Shown: positions 43,530 to 51,444 of the stretch, piece by piece
Layout of the letters: each line of letters opens with the position of its first letter
How positions within the stretch are numbered: the stretch's first letter is position 1
Origin: Lacustribacter sp964460315
GTDB taxonomy: Bacteria; Pseudomonadota; Gammaproteobacteria; Burkholderiales; Burkholderiaceae_A
Length of the DNA stretch: 64,000 nt
Direction: 5' to 3'
Assembly (NCBI GenBank): GCA_964460315.1
Contig: CAYWPQ010000004.1
Coordinates: 27,914 to 91,913, forward strand
Position numbers and translations under genes: made by a program
The notes under the pieces: model-generated
What the model was told of the DNA's origin: nothing
Databases searched by the model: none
The model's input: only the letters and a program-made list of their open reading frames with translations

Positions 43530-45683
43530 CTAACCTTCCTTTTGTTTCCGGTCGCTGTTGTCGGAGCCAAGCCCCGTGACGACTCTTGATAGAGCAGAAA
43601 ATTCCTTTTGAAAATCCATGGTGAGCCTGGGCGTGGTCGCGGCAAGTTTGAGTGTGGCCCCTTCGTCTTTGGGGCTCAGCCAAACCCAGATGCGACGCTC
43701 CTGGATGTAGAGCATTGCGAAGATTCCAAGGGTTAGCAAGAGACACCCCACATAAACGGTGGTCTTACCGGGAGAACGGGTCACCTGAAAGACGCTGGCC
43801 TTGACCTCTTGGAAATCTTTCAGGGAGACCAAAAGCGGTGCATCAAAAAGCTGGGCGTCGCTGACGGCGGAAAGCGAAAGCTGAGCAAACCGAATGTTGT
43901 CGTCGTTACGAGGAAGCGCCGCTAGGCCGTCTCGAACCCTCGACTGCTGCCAGAGCTCCCAGAAGGCGCCCGCCAAAAGACGCAGCACCACCTCGGCAGC
44001 ACGCTCACGCTCTTCAGGTTTTACCGTGTTTTCCAGCATGGCACCAAGGCTGTCAATGCCGCCCTCGGCCACGGCGGTCAGGGCTTTCTCGGCGCTTTCA
44101 GCAAGTGCTGGCGAGACGGCCGCAGGCGCCGCAACCGCAGCAAAACGGCGGGCTGCTGAAGCGCGCAGAGCGGGGTCAGCGAGTGCTGCCCGAACCCTCA
44201 TGAATTCGTCAAGAGAATCTTTCGAGTCTGCAGGAATTCTGAGGTATTTGAATTGTTCATCGGGTGAGTTACGAACGCCGGCAAGGTAGACCCTGACGCC
44301 ATCGAGTTCAACGGGCAGCATGTAGGTGTGAAACTCGCGCGCCTGACCGGAGGCATCACGCAGCTTGTAATTAATGGACGGGCCAATGTTGCGCAGTGTC
44401 TTGGCCTTGGAGGTGTTGACGGCTGGTGACAAGACAGTGGCCACATGCTTTTGAAAAGGGTCAAGCGGCTGGATTTCATCACCCGGCGGGCCAGAAATAT
44501 TTTCAACATTAATGGCTTTGAAGCCCGAAATTTCAAGCGAGAGATTCTGGTTCGTGTTTTTCAGGCCAACACTCTGGCCCACATTAATTTCAATGGGCAG
44601 CACCGAGCGAACCGCTCCCGTCATGGGGTAGGCTGCGAGTTGAAGCTTGGAGCCCCCGTCATCAAAGCTTGACTGATAAATGGCGATGCCACGATGAATC
44701 AGAGGCTTGTTGACTTCGATGGTGGCGGTTCTTACCTCGCCTGAAATTTTGTCCGTAAGAACGACATCGCTGGCAAAGAGCTTCGGCATTCCGGTGGGGT
44801 AGTAATCAATGCGGAACTGTTTGAGCTCAAGTTCAAAGGGCAGGTCAAGAAGCAGGGCCCCGTCACCTTGGGGCACCACGGCAACATCCACTTTTGCGCC
44901 CTCGGGAATCAGGGAGTTTGCGCGGTAGGTGGGCGTTGACGCGGGAAGCCTGGCGCTTTCGGGAACTTCAACGCCTTGAAAAGAGCTCATCTGCAGTGGC
45001 TCTTTATTCAGCCACCAGGCGGTGGCTTTTAACGGGAGTTCGCTGTCAAGAAGCCCGCCCAGAGAAATGACCACAATGGACAGATGGGCTGCGATGTAAC
45101 CAAGGCGGTTGGATGCGCCCTTTCTTGCAACCAGCACCGGGGCCTGGCCTGGTAGTAGGGTTTCGGGTTGCTGCACCGACTGCTTGATGGCGTAGCCGCG
45201 GGCTTTCAGAAGTTTCTCAAGTTGAAGCAGCGAGGGCTGGGTCTGAGTGGCGGGAAGATCAACCGCAACGCGGTGTTTGAAGGCGGGGAAGCTGGTGTCT
45301 CGAACTTTTTCCCGCCAAGACCTTGCGTCTTTCAGCATTTTTGGCGTGTTGCGGATGAGGCAAAGGCTGGTTGAAACCAGCATCAACCCCATGATCACCA
45401 GGAACCAAGGCGCGTTGTAAACGCGGAAGACATCCAGGGAAGTCAAGACCTCGGCCCAGAAGGCGCCAAACTGATTCACATAATTGATGGGCGGTGCGTT
45501 TTGCGAAGCGATGGTTCCAATGGCGCTGGCAATGCAGACAATCATCAGCGCCGAAATGGCAAACCGCATGGAACTTAGGAGTTCAATCGCGTCGTCAAGA
45601 AGCCGACTTCGGGTGGAGACCTGCAGGCCTGAGGTTGACTGACGCAACTCAACCGGTTCGTTCGGATTGGAGTTTGAGCTCAT
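43530..45683 (-). CDS. resB: Cytochrome c biogenesis protein ResB (CcsB)
   Basis: ResB is the partner of CcsA in system II cytochrome c maturation. The 717-residue protein has hydrophobic segments near residues 35-55, 85-110, 185-205 and close to the C-terminus (TTVYVGCLLLTLGIFAML), with a large periplasmic domain between them. The N-terminal LLSSMRFAISALMIVCIASAIG and NAPWFLVIMGLMLVSTSLCLIRN are typical of the family. A long Ala-rich insert at about 500-560 is present. The gene follows the cytochrome c4 gene by 82 bases. Confidence 0.93.
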   Translation of the reverse strand: MSSNSNPNEPVELRQSTSGLQVSTRSRLLDDAIELLSSMRFAISALMIVCIASAIGTIASQNAPPINYVNQFGAFWAEVLTSLDVFRVYNAPWFLVIMGLMLVSTSLCLIRNTPKMLKDARSWREKVRDTSFPAFKHRVAVDLPATQTQPSLLQLEKLLKARGYAIKQSVQQPETLLPGQAPVLVARKGASNRLGYIAAHLSIVVISLGGLLDSELPLKATAWWLNKEPLQMSSFQGVEVPESARLPASTPTYRANSLIPEGAKVDVAVVPQGDGALLLDLPFELELKQFRIDYYPTGMPKLFASDVVLTDKISGEVRTATIEVNKPLIHRGIAIYQSSFDDGGSKLQLAAYPMTGAVRSVLPIEINVGQSVGLKNTNQNLSLEISGFKAINVENISGPPGDEIQPLDPFQKHVATVLSPAVNTSKAKTLRNIGPSINYKLRDASGQAREFHTYMLPVELDGVRVYLAGVRNSPDEQFKYLRIPADSKDSLDEFMRVRAALADPALRASAARRFAAVAAPAAVSPALAESAEKALTAVAEGGIDSLGAMLENTVKPEERERAAEVVLRLLAGAFWELWQQSRVRDGLAALPRNDDNIRFAQLSLSAVSDAQLFDAPLLVSLKDFQEVKASVFQVTRSPGKTTVYVGCLLLTLGIFAMLYIQERRIWVWLSPKDEGATLKLAATTPRLTMDFQKEFSALSRVVTGLGSDNSDRKQKEG

Positions 45684-45731
45684 GCGGCTTCAGACAACGA
45701 GGTCTGGAATTGATTCAATCGAACACCGACA

Positions 45732-45752
45732 CACCCCAGGGTCATTGGGGTG
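45732..45752 (-). terminator. Hairpin between the cytochrome c4 gene and resB
   Basis: CACCCCA and TGGGGTG form a 7-bp stem with a seven-base loop on the minus strand, just after the cytochrome stop. No T-tract follows, so it is more likely a pause or processing site than a full terminator. It could raise cytochrome expression above the assembly genes. Confidence 0.35.
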
Positions 45753-45765
45753 GGTCTGCCGAGTC

Positions 45766-46473
45766 TTAACGGACCGAGGCAATGTATTCCGACACAGCAG
45801 CGATTTCAGCCTGGGTCATTTTGCCGGCGATGACCATCATCTGAGCGCTGTTTTTCCGCTCGCCAAGCCGAAAGCTGTTCATTTGAGCTTCCGTGTATTC
45901 AGCATGCTGACCGCCAAGTCGTGGGTACTGGGCCGGAATGCCTGCCGCGTTGGGGCTGTGGCAGCCCGCGCAGGCCGGGACACCCTTGGCAACGATACCG
46001 CTGCGGTAGATTCGCTCGCCAGCTTCCACCAATTCCTTGCGCTTGGCGCCTGCCGATTTTGGCTGCTGGGTGGCGTAGAAGGCCGAAACATTTCGAATGT
46101 CGTCATTCGAGAGGGTGGCGGCAAAACCCGCCATGATGGCGTTATTTCGCTCAGGCACTTTCGCACCAGGCTTGACCTTGAAGTTATGAAGCTGCTTTTC
46201 AAGGTATGCCGCATGCTGGCCTGCAAGCGTTGGGTTCTGAGGAATCATGCTGTTGCCGTCAGGCATGTGACAGGCGGCGCAGATTGCACCAGCAATCGCT
46301 TTGCCTTTAACAAGATCAACCACCGCCTTGGCTGGGAGAGGGTCAGCGGCGCTGGCCGGTGAAGTCATGATGAAAAGTGCGGCGGCGGCAAACACCACAG
46401 CGGCGAGGCGACGACGCGCCTCGAAAACCGAACGACCACGGCCATGAGAAAGCGTGTCAAACTCTTGGTGCAT
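45766..46473 (-). CDS. Diheme cytochrome c4-type protein
   Basis: This 235-residue periplasmic protein has two heme-attachment motifs, CAACH and CAGCH, in duplicated domains. Axial methionines are plausible in GNSMIPQNP and in the second domain. A signal peptide is visible (RRLAAVVFAAAALFIMTSP then ASA). The domains share the LAGQHAAYLEKQLHNFK/LGGQHAEYTEAQMNSFR duplication typical of cytochrome c4, a likely donor to terminal oxidases. The heme would be attached by the CcsA/ResB pair encoded next door. The 53-base gap to engB is divergent. Confidence 0.93.
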   Translation of the reverse strand: MHQEFDTLSHGRGRSVFEARRRLAAVVFAAAALFIMTSPASAADPLPAKAVVDLVKGKAIAGAICAACHMPDGNSMIPQNPTLAGQHAAYLEKQLHNFKVKPGAKVPERNNAIMAGFAATLSNDDIRNVSAFYATQQPKSAGAKRKELVEAGERIYRSGIVAKGVPACAGCHSPNAAGIPAQYPRLGGQHAEYTEAQMNSFRLGERKNSAQMMVIAGKMTQAEIAAVSEYIASVR

Positions 46474-46526
46474 AGCTACTCCCTGCTTGATTTGATCCTC
46501 TTATTTTAGTCGAGTCCCCCGCCGTC

Positions 46527-47285
46527 ATGTCGCTTGAATCCAAAAACCCTTTGCCGCCACTCAAAGACTGGATTCACCAGATCAGCTTCCTGACAAGCGC
46601 CGCTCGGTCGTCGGATCTTCCCGGCATTGGCGCCGGAGAAATTGCCATCGCAGGCCGCTCCAACGCGGGCAAATCGTCAGCCCTGAATTTTCTCTGTAAT
46701 CGCCGTAGGCTGGCGTTTAGCAGCAAAACTCCTGGGCGTACCCAGCTGATTAATCTGTTCAACCTGACTTGGCAGGGCGAAGAGCTAGGAAGGCTTGTCG
46801 ATCTCCCGGGCTACGGCTATGCGGCAGTGGACCATGCGACCAAAGCGCGTTGGCAGGCGGAACTCGCGAGATTCCTGGAACTGCGTCAAAGCCTTGTCGC
46901 GTTAATTCTCGTCATGGACATCCGACACCCTTTCGGACCGCTCGACTGCAAGATGCTTGAGTGGTTTGGAAGACGACAGCAGCCCATTCACATTCTGCTG
47001 ACTAAGGCCGACAAGTTCGGAAAGAACGACCAAGCTCGTGCCGCGGCAACGGCCCGATCCATGATTCAAACCCACAGCGCCGCATGGGGAGGGCAGGTGT
47101 CGTTTAGTTTGTTCTCGGCCACGGCCAAGATAGGTCGGGATGAAGTACTGGAGAAAATTGCGGAATGGTGGCAGCTGCCAGAGCCCAGGACGGCACTTGG
47201 GAGTCCGCCCGTCGACCATAAAATCGACGACAAAAAAAAACCCGGCGAGAGACTCGCCGGGTCGAGAACGCCTAAAATCGGTTAG
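46527..47285 (+). CDS. engB: Ribosome biogenesis GTPase EngB (YihA/YsxC)
   Basis: EngB is an essential GTPase for 50S subunit assembly. The 252-residue protein has G1 GRSNAGKSSALN, G3 DLPGYG, G4 LTKADK and G5 FSATAK. It is longer than usual (about 200-215): the last 35 residues or so are a hydrophilic tail (DHKIDDKKKPGERLAGS). This tail is encoded by the terminator of a small RNA on the opposite strand. The extension is seen directly; its role is unknown. Confidence 0.95.
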   Translation: MSLESKNPLPPLKDWIHQISFLTSAARSSDLPGIGAGEIAIAGRSNAGKSSALNFLCNRRRLAFSSKTPGRTQLINLFNLTWQGEELGRLVDLPGYGYAAVDHATKARWQAELARFLELRQSLVALILVMDIRHPFGPLDCKMLEWFGRRQQPIHILLTKADKFGKNDQARAAATARSMIQTHSAAWGGQVSFSLFSATAKIGRDEVLEKIAEWWQLPEPRTALGSPPVDHKIDDKKKPGERLAGSRTPKIG

Positions 47286-47329
47286 GCACCCGCTCAGGGA
47301 GGAGAAGCGGGAGACGACGAATCGTCTAT
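47232..47329 (-). ncRNA. Candidate small RNA antisense to the hemB leader (hemB-motif/anti-hemB type)
   Basis: A compact RNA of about 96-98 nt is predicted on the minus strand. Four successive hairpins are visible: AGACGA-TTCG-TCGTCT (47327-47312), CCCGCT with an 11-base loop TCTCCTCCCTG and AGCGGG (47311-47289), GCCTAA-CCGATT-TTAGGC (47287-47270), and a 9-bp stem CCCGGCGAG-TCT-CTCGCCGGG (47261-47241) followed by T9 (47240-47232), a very strong terminator. The second loop is complementary to Shine-Dalgarno sequences. The RNA lies between engB and hemB, antisense to both. I recall a conserved RNA motif upstream of hemB in Burkholderiales, so it is probably that known motif; I could not check. 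Confidence 0.78.
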
Positions 47330-47333
47330 GTCC

Positions 47334-47362
47334 ATATTATGTCTAAGACAACAAATCCGCAA
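47334..47362 (-). promoter_or_regulatory. Promoter of the small RNA
   Basis: On the minus strand TTGCGG (47362-47357) and TAATAT (47339-47334) are 17 bp apart, placing the start near 47327, the first base of hairpin 1. An overlapping CATAAT (47341-47336) is an alternative -10 and would move the start to about 47329. It sits inside the hemB leader on the other strand. Confidence 0.5.
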
Positions 47363-47400
47363 GCAAATTTGAATTAACCGCGATAAAACTAGGGATAACC

Positions 47401-48405
47401 ATGACACCCAACCCCAGCTTTCCAAACCTAAGAATGCGCCGGAACCGCCGTGATGCCTGGTCCAGATCCCTGGTCAGCGAGCACTCGATTCAAACGTCTG
47501 ATCTGATCTACCCGGTTTTCGTTACAGAAGGAAGCGGTTCGGTAGTCAATGTCCCATCAATGCCAGGAGTTAACCGATATTCCATTGATAAGCTTATTCC
47601 AGTGGCGGAGCATGCGGCCAAACTCGGGATCCCTGTCATCGCGATCTTCCCGGTGATTGACCCAGACAAAAAGACTCCAGATGGACGGGAAGCAGCGAAT
47701 CCTGCCGGTCTGGTTCCCCGGGTGGTGGAGGCGCTTAAGAAACAGGTGCCTGAGATTGGGGTCATGACCGACGTGGCCCTTGATCCCTACACCAGCCACG
47801 GACAAGACGGTCTGATTGATGAGCAAGGTCGAATTCTTAATGACGAGACCGTATCGGCCTTGGTGAGCCAGGCTCGCATGCAGGCCCAGGCCGGTGTGGA
47901 TATCGTCGCGCCCTCGGATATGCAGGACGGTCGTATCGGCGCCATTCGACAAGATCTTGAAGCACACCAGCTGATTCACACCCGCATCATGTCCTACGCA
48001 GCCAAGTACGCCAGCGCCTATTACGGACCCTTTCGCGATGCCGTAGGTAGTGCCGGCAATCTTGGAAAGTCGGACAAGAAGACTTATCAGATGGACCCAG
48101 CCAATACCAACGAGGCCCTTCGCGAGGTTGCCCTGGATATCCAAGAGGGTGCCGACATGGTGATGGTCAAGCCCGGCATGCCTTATCTTGATATTGTCTG
48201 GCGAGTGAAAGAAGCCTTCGGAATGCCGACCTTCGCCTATCAGGTGAGTGGCGAATACGCCATGCTCAAGGCTGCTGCAGCGCAAGGTTGGCTTGATGAG
48301 CGTGCCACGGTGCTCGAGGCCATGATGGCGTTTAAGCGAGCAGGTGCGGATGGTGTTCTCACCTACTTCGCACCGCAGATTGCTCAATGGCTGAGGGAGG
48401 GTTAG
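47401..48405 (+). CDS. hemB: Porphobilinogen synthase (delta-aminolevulinic acid dehydratase)
   Basis: HemB condenses two 5-aminolevulinate molecules to porphobilinogen in heme synthesis. The 334-residue protein has the Schiff-base lysine region MVMVKPGMPYLDIV and a second lysine in SYAAKYASAYYGPFRDA. The metal-site sequence is DVALDPYTSHGQDG, with Asp in place of the zinc-binding cysteines, so it is probably the magnesium-dependent type seen in Pseudomonas and Burkholderia. AGGGATAAC precedes the ATG. Its 115-base leader holds the antisense small RNA promoter; no clear plus-strand promoter was seen, so it may be read through from engB. Confidence 0.97.
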   Translation: MTPNPSFPNLRMRRNRRDAWSRSLVSEHSIQTSDLIYPVFVTEGSGSVVNVPSMPGVNRYSIDKLIPVAEHAAKLGIPVIAIFPVIDPDKKTPDGREAANPAGLVPRVVEALKKQVPEIGVMTDVALDPYTSHGQDGLIDEQGRILNDETVSALVSQARMQAQAGVDIVAPSDMQDGRIGAIRQDLEAHQLIHTRIMSYAAKYASAYYGPFRDAVGSAGNLGKSDKKTYQMDPANTNEALREVALDIQEGADMVMVKPGMPYLDIVWRVKEAFGMPTFAYQVSGEYAMLKAAAAQGWLDERATVLEAMMAFKRAGADGVLTYFAPQIAQWLREG

Positions 48406-48409
48406 CCAC

Positions 48410-49000
48410 GTGACGTCCATGGCTCCGCTTCGTGAGTTCGTGCTGGCCATGACCTCGCTATGCCGACAGCCCCTTGACGAGTCAAGCCTGCTTGACGGCA
48501 TTCGGCCCTTGCTGGCGAAATTGATTGAGTCTGACGAATGGCTTGCCGCTGAGTTTCAAACAACCCACCCAGAGTTCTATCAGCAGTACCTTCTTTACTG
48601 CGACCCCGACCAGCGATTCTCAGTGCAGAGCTTTGTCTGGGGTCCGGGTCAGTCGACACCCATTCATAACCACACAGTCTGGGGGATGGTTGGTGTTTTG
48701 AAGGGCGCCGAGCGATGCCAGCGTTATCGGATGGAAGGCGGGCGGGTGGTCAAAGATGGCGAGCCCGTGATTCTTCATGCGGGCGATATGGATGTGGTGT
48801 CACCTGCGGTGGGTGACCTGCACACGGTGGCCAACGCCCTGTCGGATCAGCCTTCAGTGAGTATTCATGTGTATGGCGCGAATATTGGGACGACGCCAAG
48901 ATCGGTGTTCGCGGAAGGCTCAGCCGAGGCCAAACCGTTCATGTCCGGCTACTCCAGTGCCGTGATGCCAAATATCTGGGGTCGCGAAGGTCTGTCGTGA
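48410..49000 (+). CDS. Cysteine dioxygenase family protein (thiol dioxygenase, cupin)
   Basis: This 196-residue protein matches the type of cupin dioxygenases that oxidise cysteine or 3-mercaptopropionate to sulfinates. The iron-binding histidines are in PIHNHTVWGMVGVLKG and in GDLHTVANALSD. The GTG start at 48410 follows GGAGG and lies four bases after the hemB stop, so it is coupled to hemB. An ATG at 48419 is possible. Substrate cannot be fixed from sequence alone. The C-terminus ends YSSAVMPNIWGREGLS. Confidence 0.85.
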   Translation: MTSMAPLREFVLAMTSLCRQPLDESSLLDGIRPLLAKLIESDEWLAAEFQTTHPEFYQQYLLYCDPDQRFSVQSFVWGPGQSTPIHNHTVWGMVGVLKGAERCQRYRMEGGRVVKDGEPVILHAGDMDVVSPAVGDLHTVANALSDQPSVSIHVYGANIGTTPRSVFAEGSAEAKPFMSGYSSAVMPNIWGREGLS

Positions 49001-49020
49001 AGGTCTGGTAAGAGGGTTCC

Positions 49021-49052
49021 AAAGAAAAAGCCAAGCCCTTATGAGGCTTGGC
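49021..49052 (-). terminator. Rho-independent terminator of the ribosomal-protein/rpoA operon
   Basis: On the minus strand GCCAAGCC (49052-49045) and GGCTTGGC (49037-49030) form a perfect 8-bp stem with a seven-base loop, followed by TTTTTCTTT (49029-49021). It lies 41 bases beyond the rplQ stop and would end the long cluster. On the plus strand no T-tract follows, so it does not serve the cysteine dioxygenase gene. Confidence 0.9.
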
Positions 49053-49092
49053 CATTCAGAATCGCCACAAATGGTGATGCGGTGAAAGGGTT

Positions 49093-49488
49093 TTAAGCGG
49101 CCTGCTCGGTATCGACGGGCTCAGCAACTTCTGGACGATCGACCAGTTCCATGAGGGCCATGGGCGCATTGTCACCCGTTCGAAAACCAAACTTGAGAAT
49201 GCGGCAGTAGCCTCCCGCGCGCGAGGCATAACGTGGGCCGATCTCCGCAAAAAGTTTGCCAACAATGTCGCGATCACGCAGGCGATCAAAGGCCAGACGT
49301 CGATTCGCAAGGCTTGGAGTCTTGCCCATGGTGATGAGGGGCTCGACCACACGGCGAAGTTCTTTGGCCTTGGGCAGTGTGGTTTTAATGGCCTCATGAC
49401 GAAGCAGGGCAACGGCCATGTTGCGAAACATGGCAAGCCGGTGGCTTGAAGTTCGATTCAGTTTGCGCAATCCGAGACGGTGACGCAT
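49093..49488 (-). CDS. rplQ: 50S ribosomal protein L17
   Basis: L17 binds domain III of 23S rRNA near the tunnel exit. The 131-residue protein has the conserved start MRHRLGLRKLNRTSSHR followed by LAMFRNMAVALLRHEAI. The C-terminal tail is acidic (VDRPEVAEPVDTEQAA). It is the last gene of the alpha operon, 97 bases after rpoA, and the terminator follows. Confidence 0.97.
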   Translation of the reverse strand: MRHRLGLRKLNRTSSHRLAMFRNMAVALLRHEAIKTTLPKAKELRRVVEPLITMGKTPSLANRRLAFDRLRDRDIVGKLFAEIGPRYASRAGGYCRILKFGFRTGDNAPMALMELVDRPEVAEPVDTEQAA

Positions 49489-49515
49489 GGTGGTTCTCCT
49501 TAATTCCTAAAATGC

Positions 49516-49538
49516 GATCGCTTCAGCGACGAGCGATC
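49516..49538 (-). other. Hairpin between rpoA and rplQ
   Basis: GATCGCT and AGCGATC form a 7-bp stem with a nine-base loop on the minus strand, in the 97-base gap between rpoA and rplQ. There is no T-tract. It may be a processing or stability element; the neighbouring sequence includes the palindrome GCGATCGC. Confidence 0.35.
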
Positions 49539-49585
49539 ACGCGTTCAATGTTTTGAATGAATTCAGTCCGTTCACACGAAACGAA

Positions 49586-50560
49586 TTAACGATCAAGTCC
49601 AGCGGGTGGCCAATTCTCTAGCTTCATGCCGAGCGTGAGACCACGTGATGCCAAGACTTCTTTGATTTCATTCAGCGACTTACGGCCCAGATTCGGGGTC
49701 TTGAGAAGCTCGTTTTCGGTACGCTGGATGAGATCGCCGATGTAATAAATGCTCTCGGCCTTCAGACAGTTGGCGGAGCGAACCGTCAGCTCGAGATCGT
49801 CTACCGGACGAAGGAGCATGGGATCCACCGTAGCGCCACGGCCGGCCTCGGCGATCTGCTCGCCACCTTCAAGTGCAGCGAACACCGAGAGCTGGTCGAC
49901 CAGAATTCGGGCCGCGCGACGTACGGCATCTTCAGAGTCAATCACGCCATTGGTCTGGACATCAAGCACAAGGCGATCCAGGTCAGTACGCTGCTCAACT
50001 CGAGCGCTTTCAACCGTGTAGCTCACCCGACGAATGGGGGAGAACGATGCGTCCAACACAATTCGTCCGATGGCGCGGCTGGTGTCATCGGCCATCGTGC
50101 GAAGCGTTCCGGGAACATAGCCACGACCTTTTTCAACACGAACCTGCAGCTCAAGCTTGGTGTTGTCTGAAAGATGGGCAATCACGTGATCAGGGTTGAT
50201 CACCTTGACATCGTGAGGAAGGTCGAAATCCGAAGCCTTCACCACGCCACCGCCTTGCTTGCGCAGAGAGATGAGAACGTCGTTGCGGCCTTCAAGATCA
50301 AAGACCACACCTTTTAAGTTCAGCAAAAGGTCAACCACGTCCTCTTGGACGCCTTCAATGGTGGAGTACTCGTGAACCACACCGGAGATTTGTACTTCCG
50401 TGGGGGCAAAGCCTTCCATGGAGGACAACAACACACGGCGCAATGCGTTTCCAAGGGTGTGGCCAAAGCCACGCTCGAAAGGCTCCATCACGATCTTGGC
50501 GGAATGGGTTCCGGTTGACTCAACTTCAATAATGCGCGGCTTGAGAAATGCTGTTTGCAT
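49586..50560 (-). CDS. rpoA: DNA-directed RNA polymerase subunit alpha
   Basis: The alpha subunit nucleates RNA polymerase assembly and contacts UP elements and activators. The 324-residue protein has the dimerising N-terminal domain (FERGFGHTLGNALRRVLLSSMEG, conserved) and the C-terminal DNA-binding domain (RSANCLKAESIYYIGDL, LGRKSLNEIKEVLASRG). Length is normal. It lies between rpsD and rplQ in the alpha operon. Confidence 0.98.
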   Translation of the reverse strand: MQTAFLKPRIIEVESTGTHSAKIVMEPFERGFGHTLGNALRRVLLSSMEGFAPTEVQISGVVHEYSTIEGVQEDVVDLLLNLKGVVFDLEGRNDVLISLRKQGGGVVKASDFDLPHDVKVINPDHVIAHLSDNTKLELQVRVEKGRGYVPGTLRTMADDTSRAIGRIVLDASFSPIRRVSYTVESARVEQRTDLDRLVLDVQTNGVIDSEDAVRRAARILVDQLSVFAALEGGEQIAEAGRGATVDPMLLRPVDDLELTVRSANCLKAESIYYIGDLIQRTENELLKTPNLGRKSLNEIKEVLASRGLTLGMKLENWPPAGLDR

Positions 50561-50588
50561 ATGAATCCTTCGCGTGAATTAGCGTGAA

Positions 50589-51212
50589 TTAGCGTGAGTA
50601 CAACTCGACGATCAAGCTCTCATTGATCTCTGCAGAGAGGTCAGAGCGATCGGGTACCTGCTTGAAAACGCCTTCCATTTTTTTGGTGTCGACGGAGACC
50701 CAGGATGGGAAACCGTTTTGCTCGGCAAGCTGCACGGCGGCAATCACGCGGGCCTGGGCCTTGGACTTCTCCGTGAGCGAAATGACGTCGCTTGGGCGAA
50801 CCTGCGCCGAGGGAACATTGACGCTCTTGCCGTTGACAAGAATGGAGCGATGGCTCACAAGCTGGCGAGCTTCGGCGCGGGTAGATCCAAATCCCATGCG
50901 AAACACGACGTTGTCGAGTCGTGACTCGAGGAGCTGGAGAAGACTTTCGCCGGTGTTGCCTTTTTGCTGGCTGGCCGTGGCGAAGTAACGACGGAATTGG
51001 CGCTCCAACATGCCATAGATACGCTTCACCTTCTGTTTTTCACGCAGCTGTTTGCCGTAGTCGGACAAACGAGCGCCAGAGGTTCGGCCATGCTGGCCGG
51101 GCTTGCTGTCTTGCTTACACTTGGAGTCAAGCGAGCGACGCGCGCTTTTCAAGCCAAGGTCGGTGCCTTCGCGGCGGGAGAGTTTACAACGTGGTCCTGT
51201 ATAACGTGCCAC
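50589..51212 (-). CDS. rpsD: 30S ribosomal protein S4
   Basis: S4 is a primary 16S rRNA-binding protein, a 30S assembly initiator and, in many bacteria, a translational repressor of its operon. The GTG at 51212, six bases after AAGGA, starts the conserved ARYTGPRCKLSRREG sequence and gives 207 residues; the longer frame is leader. An S4 RNA-binding domain lies at RLDNVVFRMGFGSTRAEARQLV. A 232-base gap separates it from rpsK. Confidence 0.97.
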   Translation of the reverse strand: MARYTGPRCKLSRREGTDLGLKSARRSLDSKCKQDSKPGQHGRTSGARLSDYGKQLREKQKVKRIYGMLERQFRRYFATASQQKGNTGESLLQLLESRLDNVVFRMGFGSTRAEARQLVSHRSILVNGKSVNVPSAQVRPSDVISLTEKSKAQARVIAAVQLAEQNGFPSWVSVDTKKMEGVFKQVPDRSDLSAEINESLIVELYSR

Positions 51213-51444
51213 TTCGATTCCTTTTCGAAAAACGTTTGGGCCGATCAACGACTCTCAAACGAGATGTCAAACACCCTAGGTGATGACGGTGGGCTTCAAT
51301 GATCCCGGAGCTGCTAGGCAGATCCGGGGGCGTGGTTTACTGCAAATTCAGTGCGGGGCAATCGAAGGCCGCTTTCACCACCAAAAACTACGGCCTTGTT
51401 TTGCAATGTGCTTCGCAGATTCGTCTGCGTCGACCCCTCGATGC
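51213..51444 (-). promoter_or_regulatory. Structured leader before rpsD, candidate S4 regulatory region
   Basis: This 232-base gap inside an otherwise tightly packed operon holds no gene. On the minus strand three stable hairpins are visible: CGCAGA-CGAA-TCTGCG (51429-51414), AAGGCCG with CGGCCTT (51397-51391 and 51371-51365), and a 10-bp stem CCCGGA-T-CTGC-CTA-GCAG-C-TCCGGG (51328-51304). A TTGACA lies nearer to rpsD, without a good -10. S4 control of its operon through a leader is known in other bacteria; a similar role here is inferred. A promoter is possible. Confidence 0.5.

Noticed and set aside
47286..47400. Plus-strand riboswitch in the hemB leader
   Set aside because: The stems also exist on the plus strand, but the T9 tract and promoter elements make sense only on the minus strand, and no known riboswitch core is recognised.
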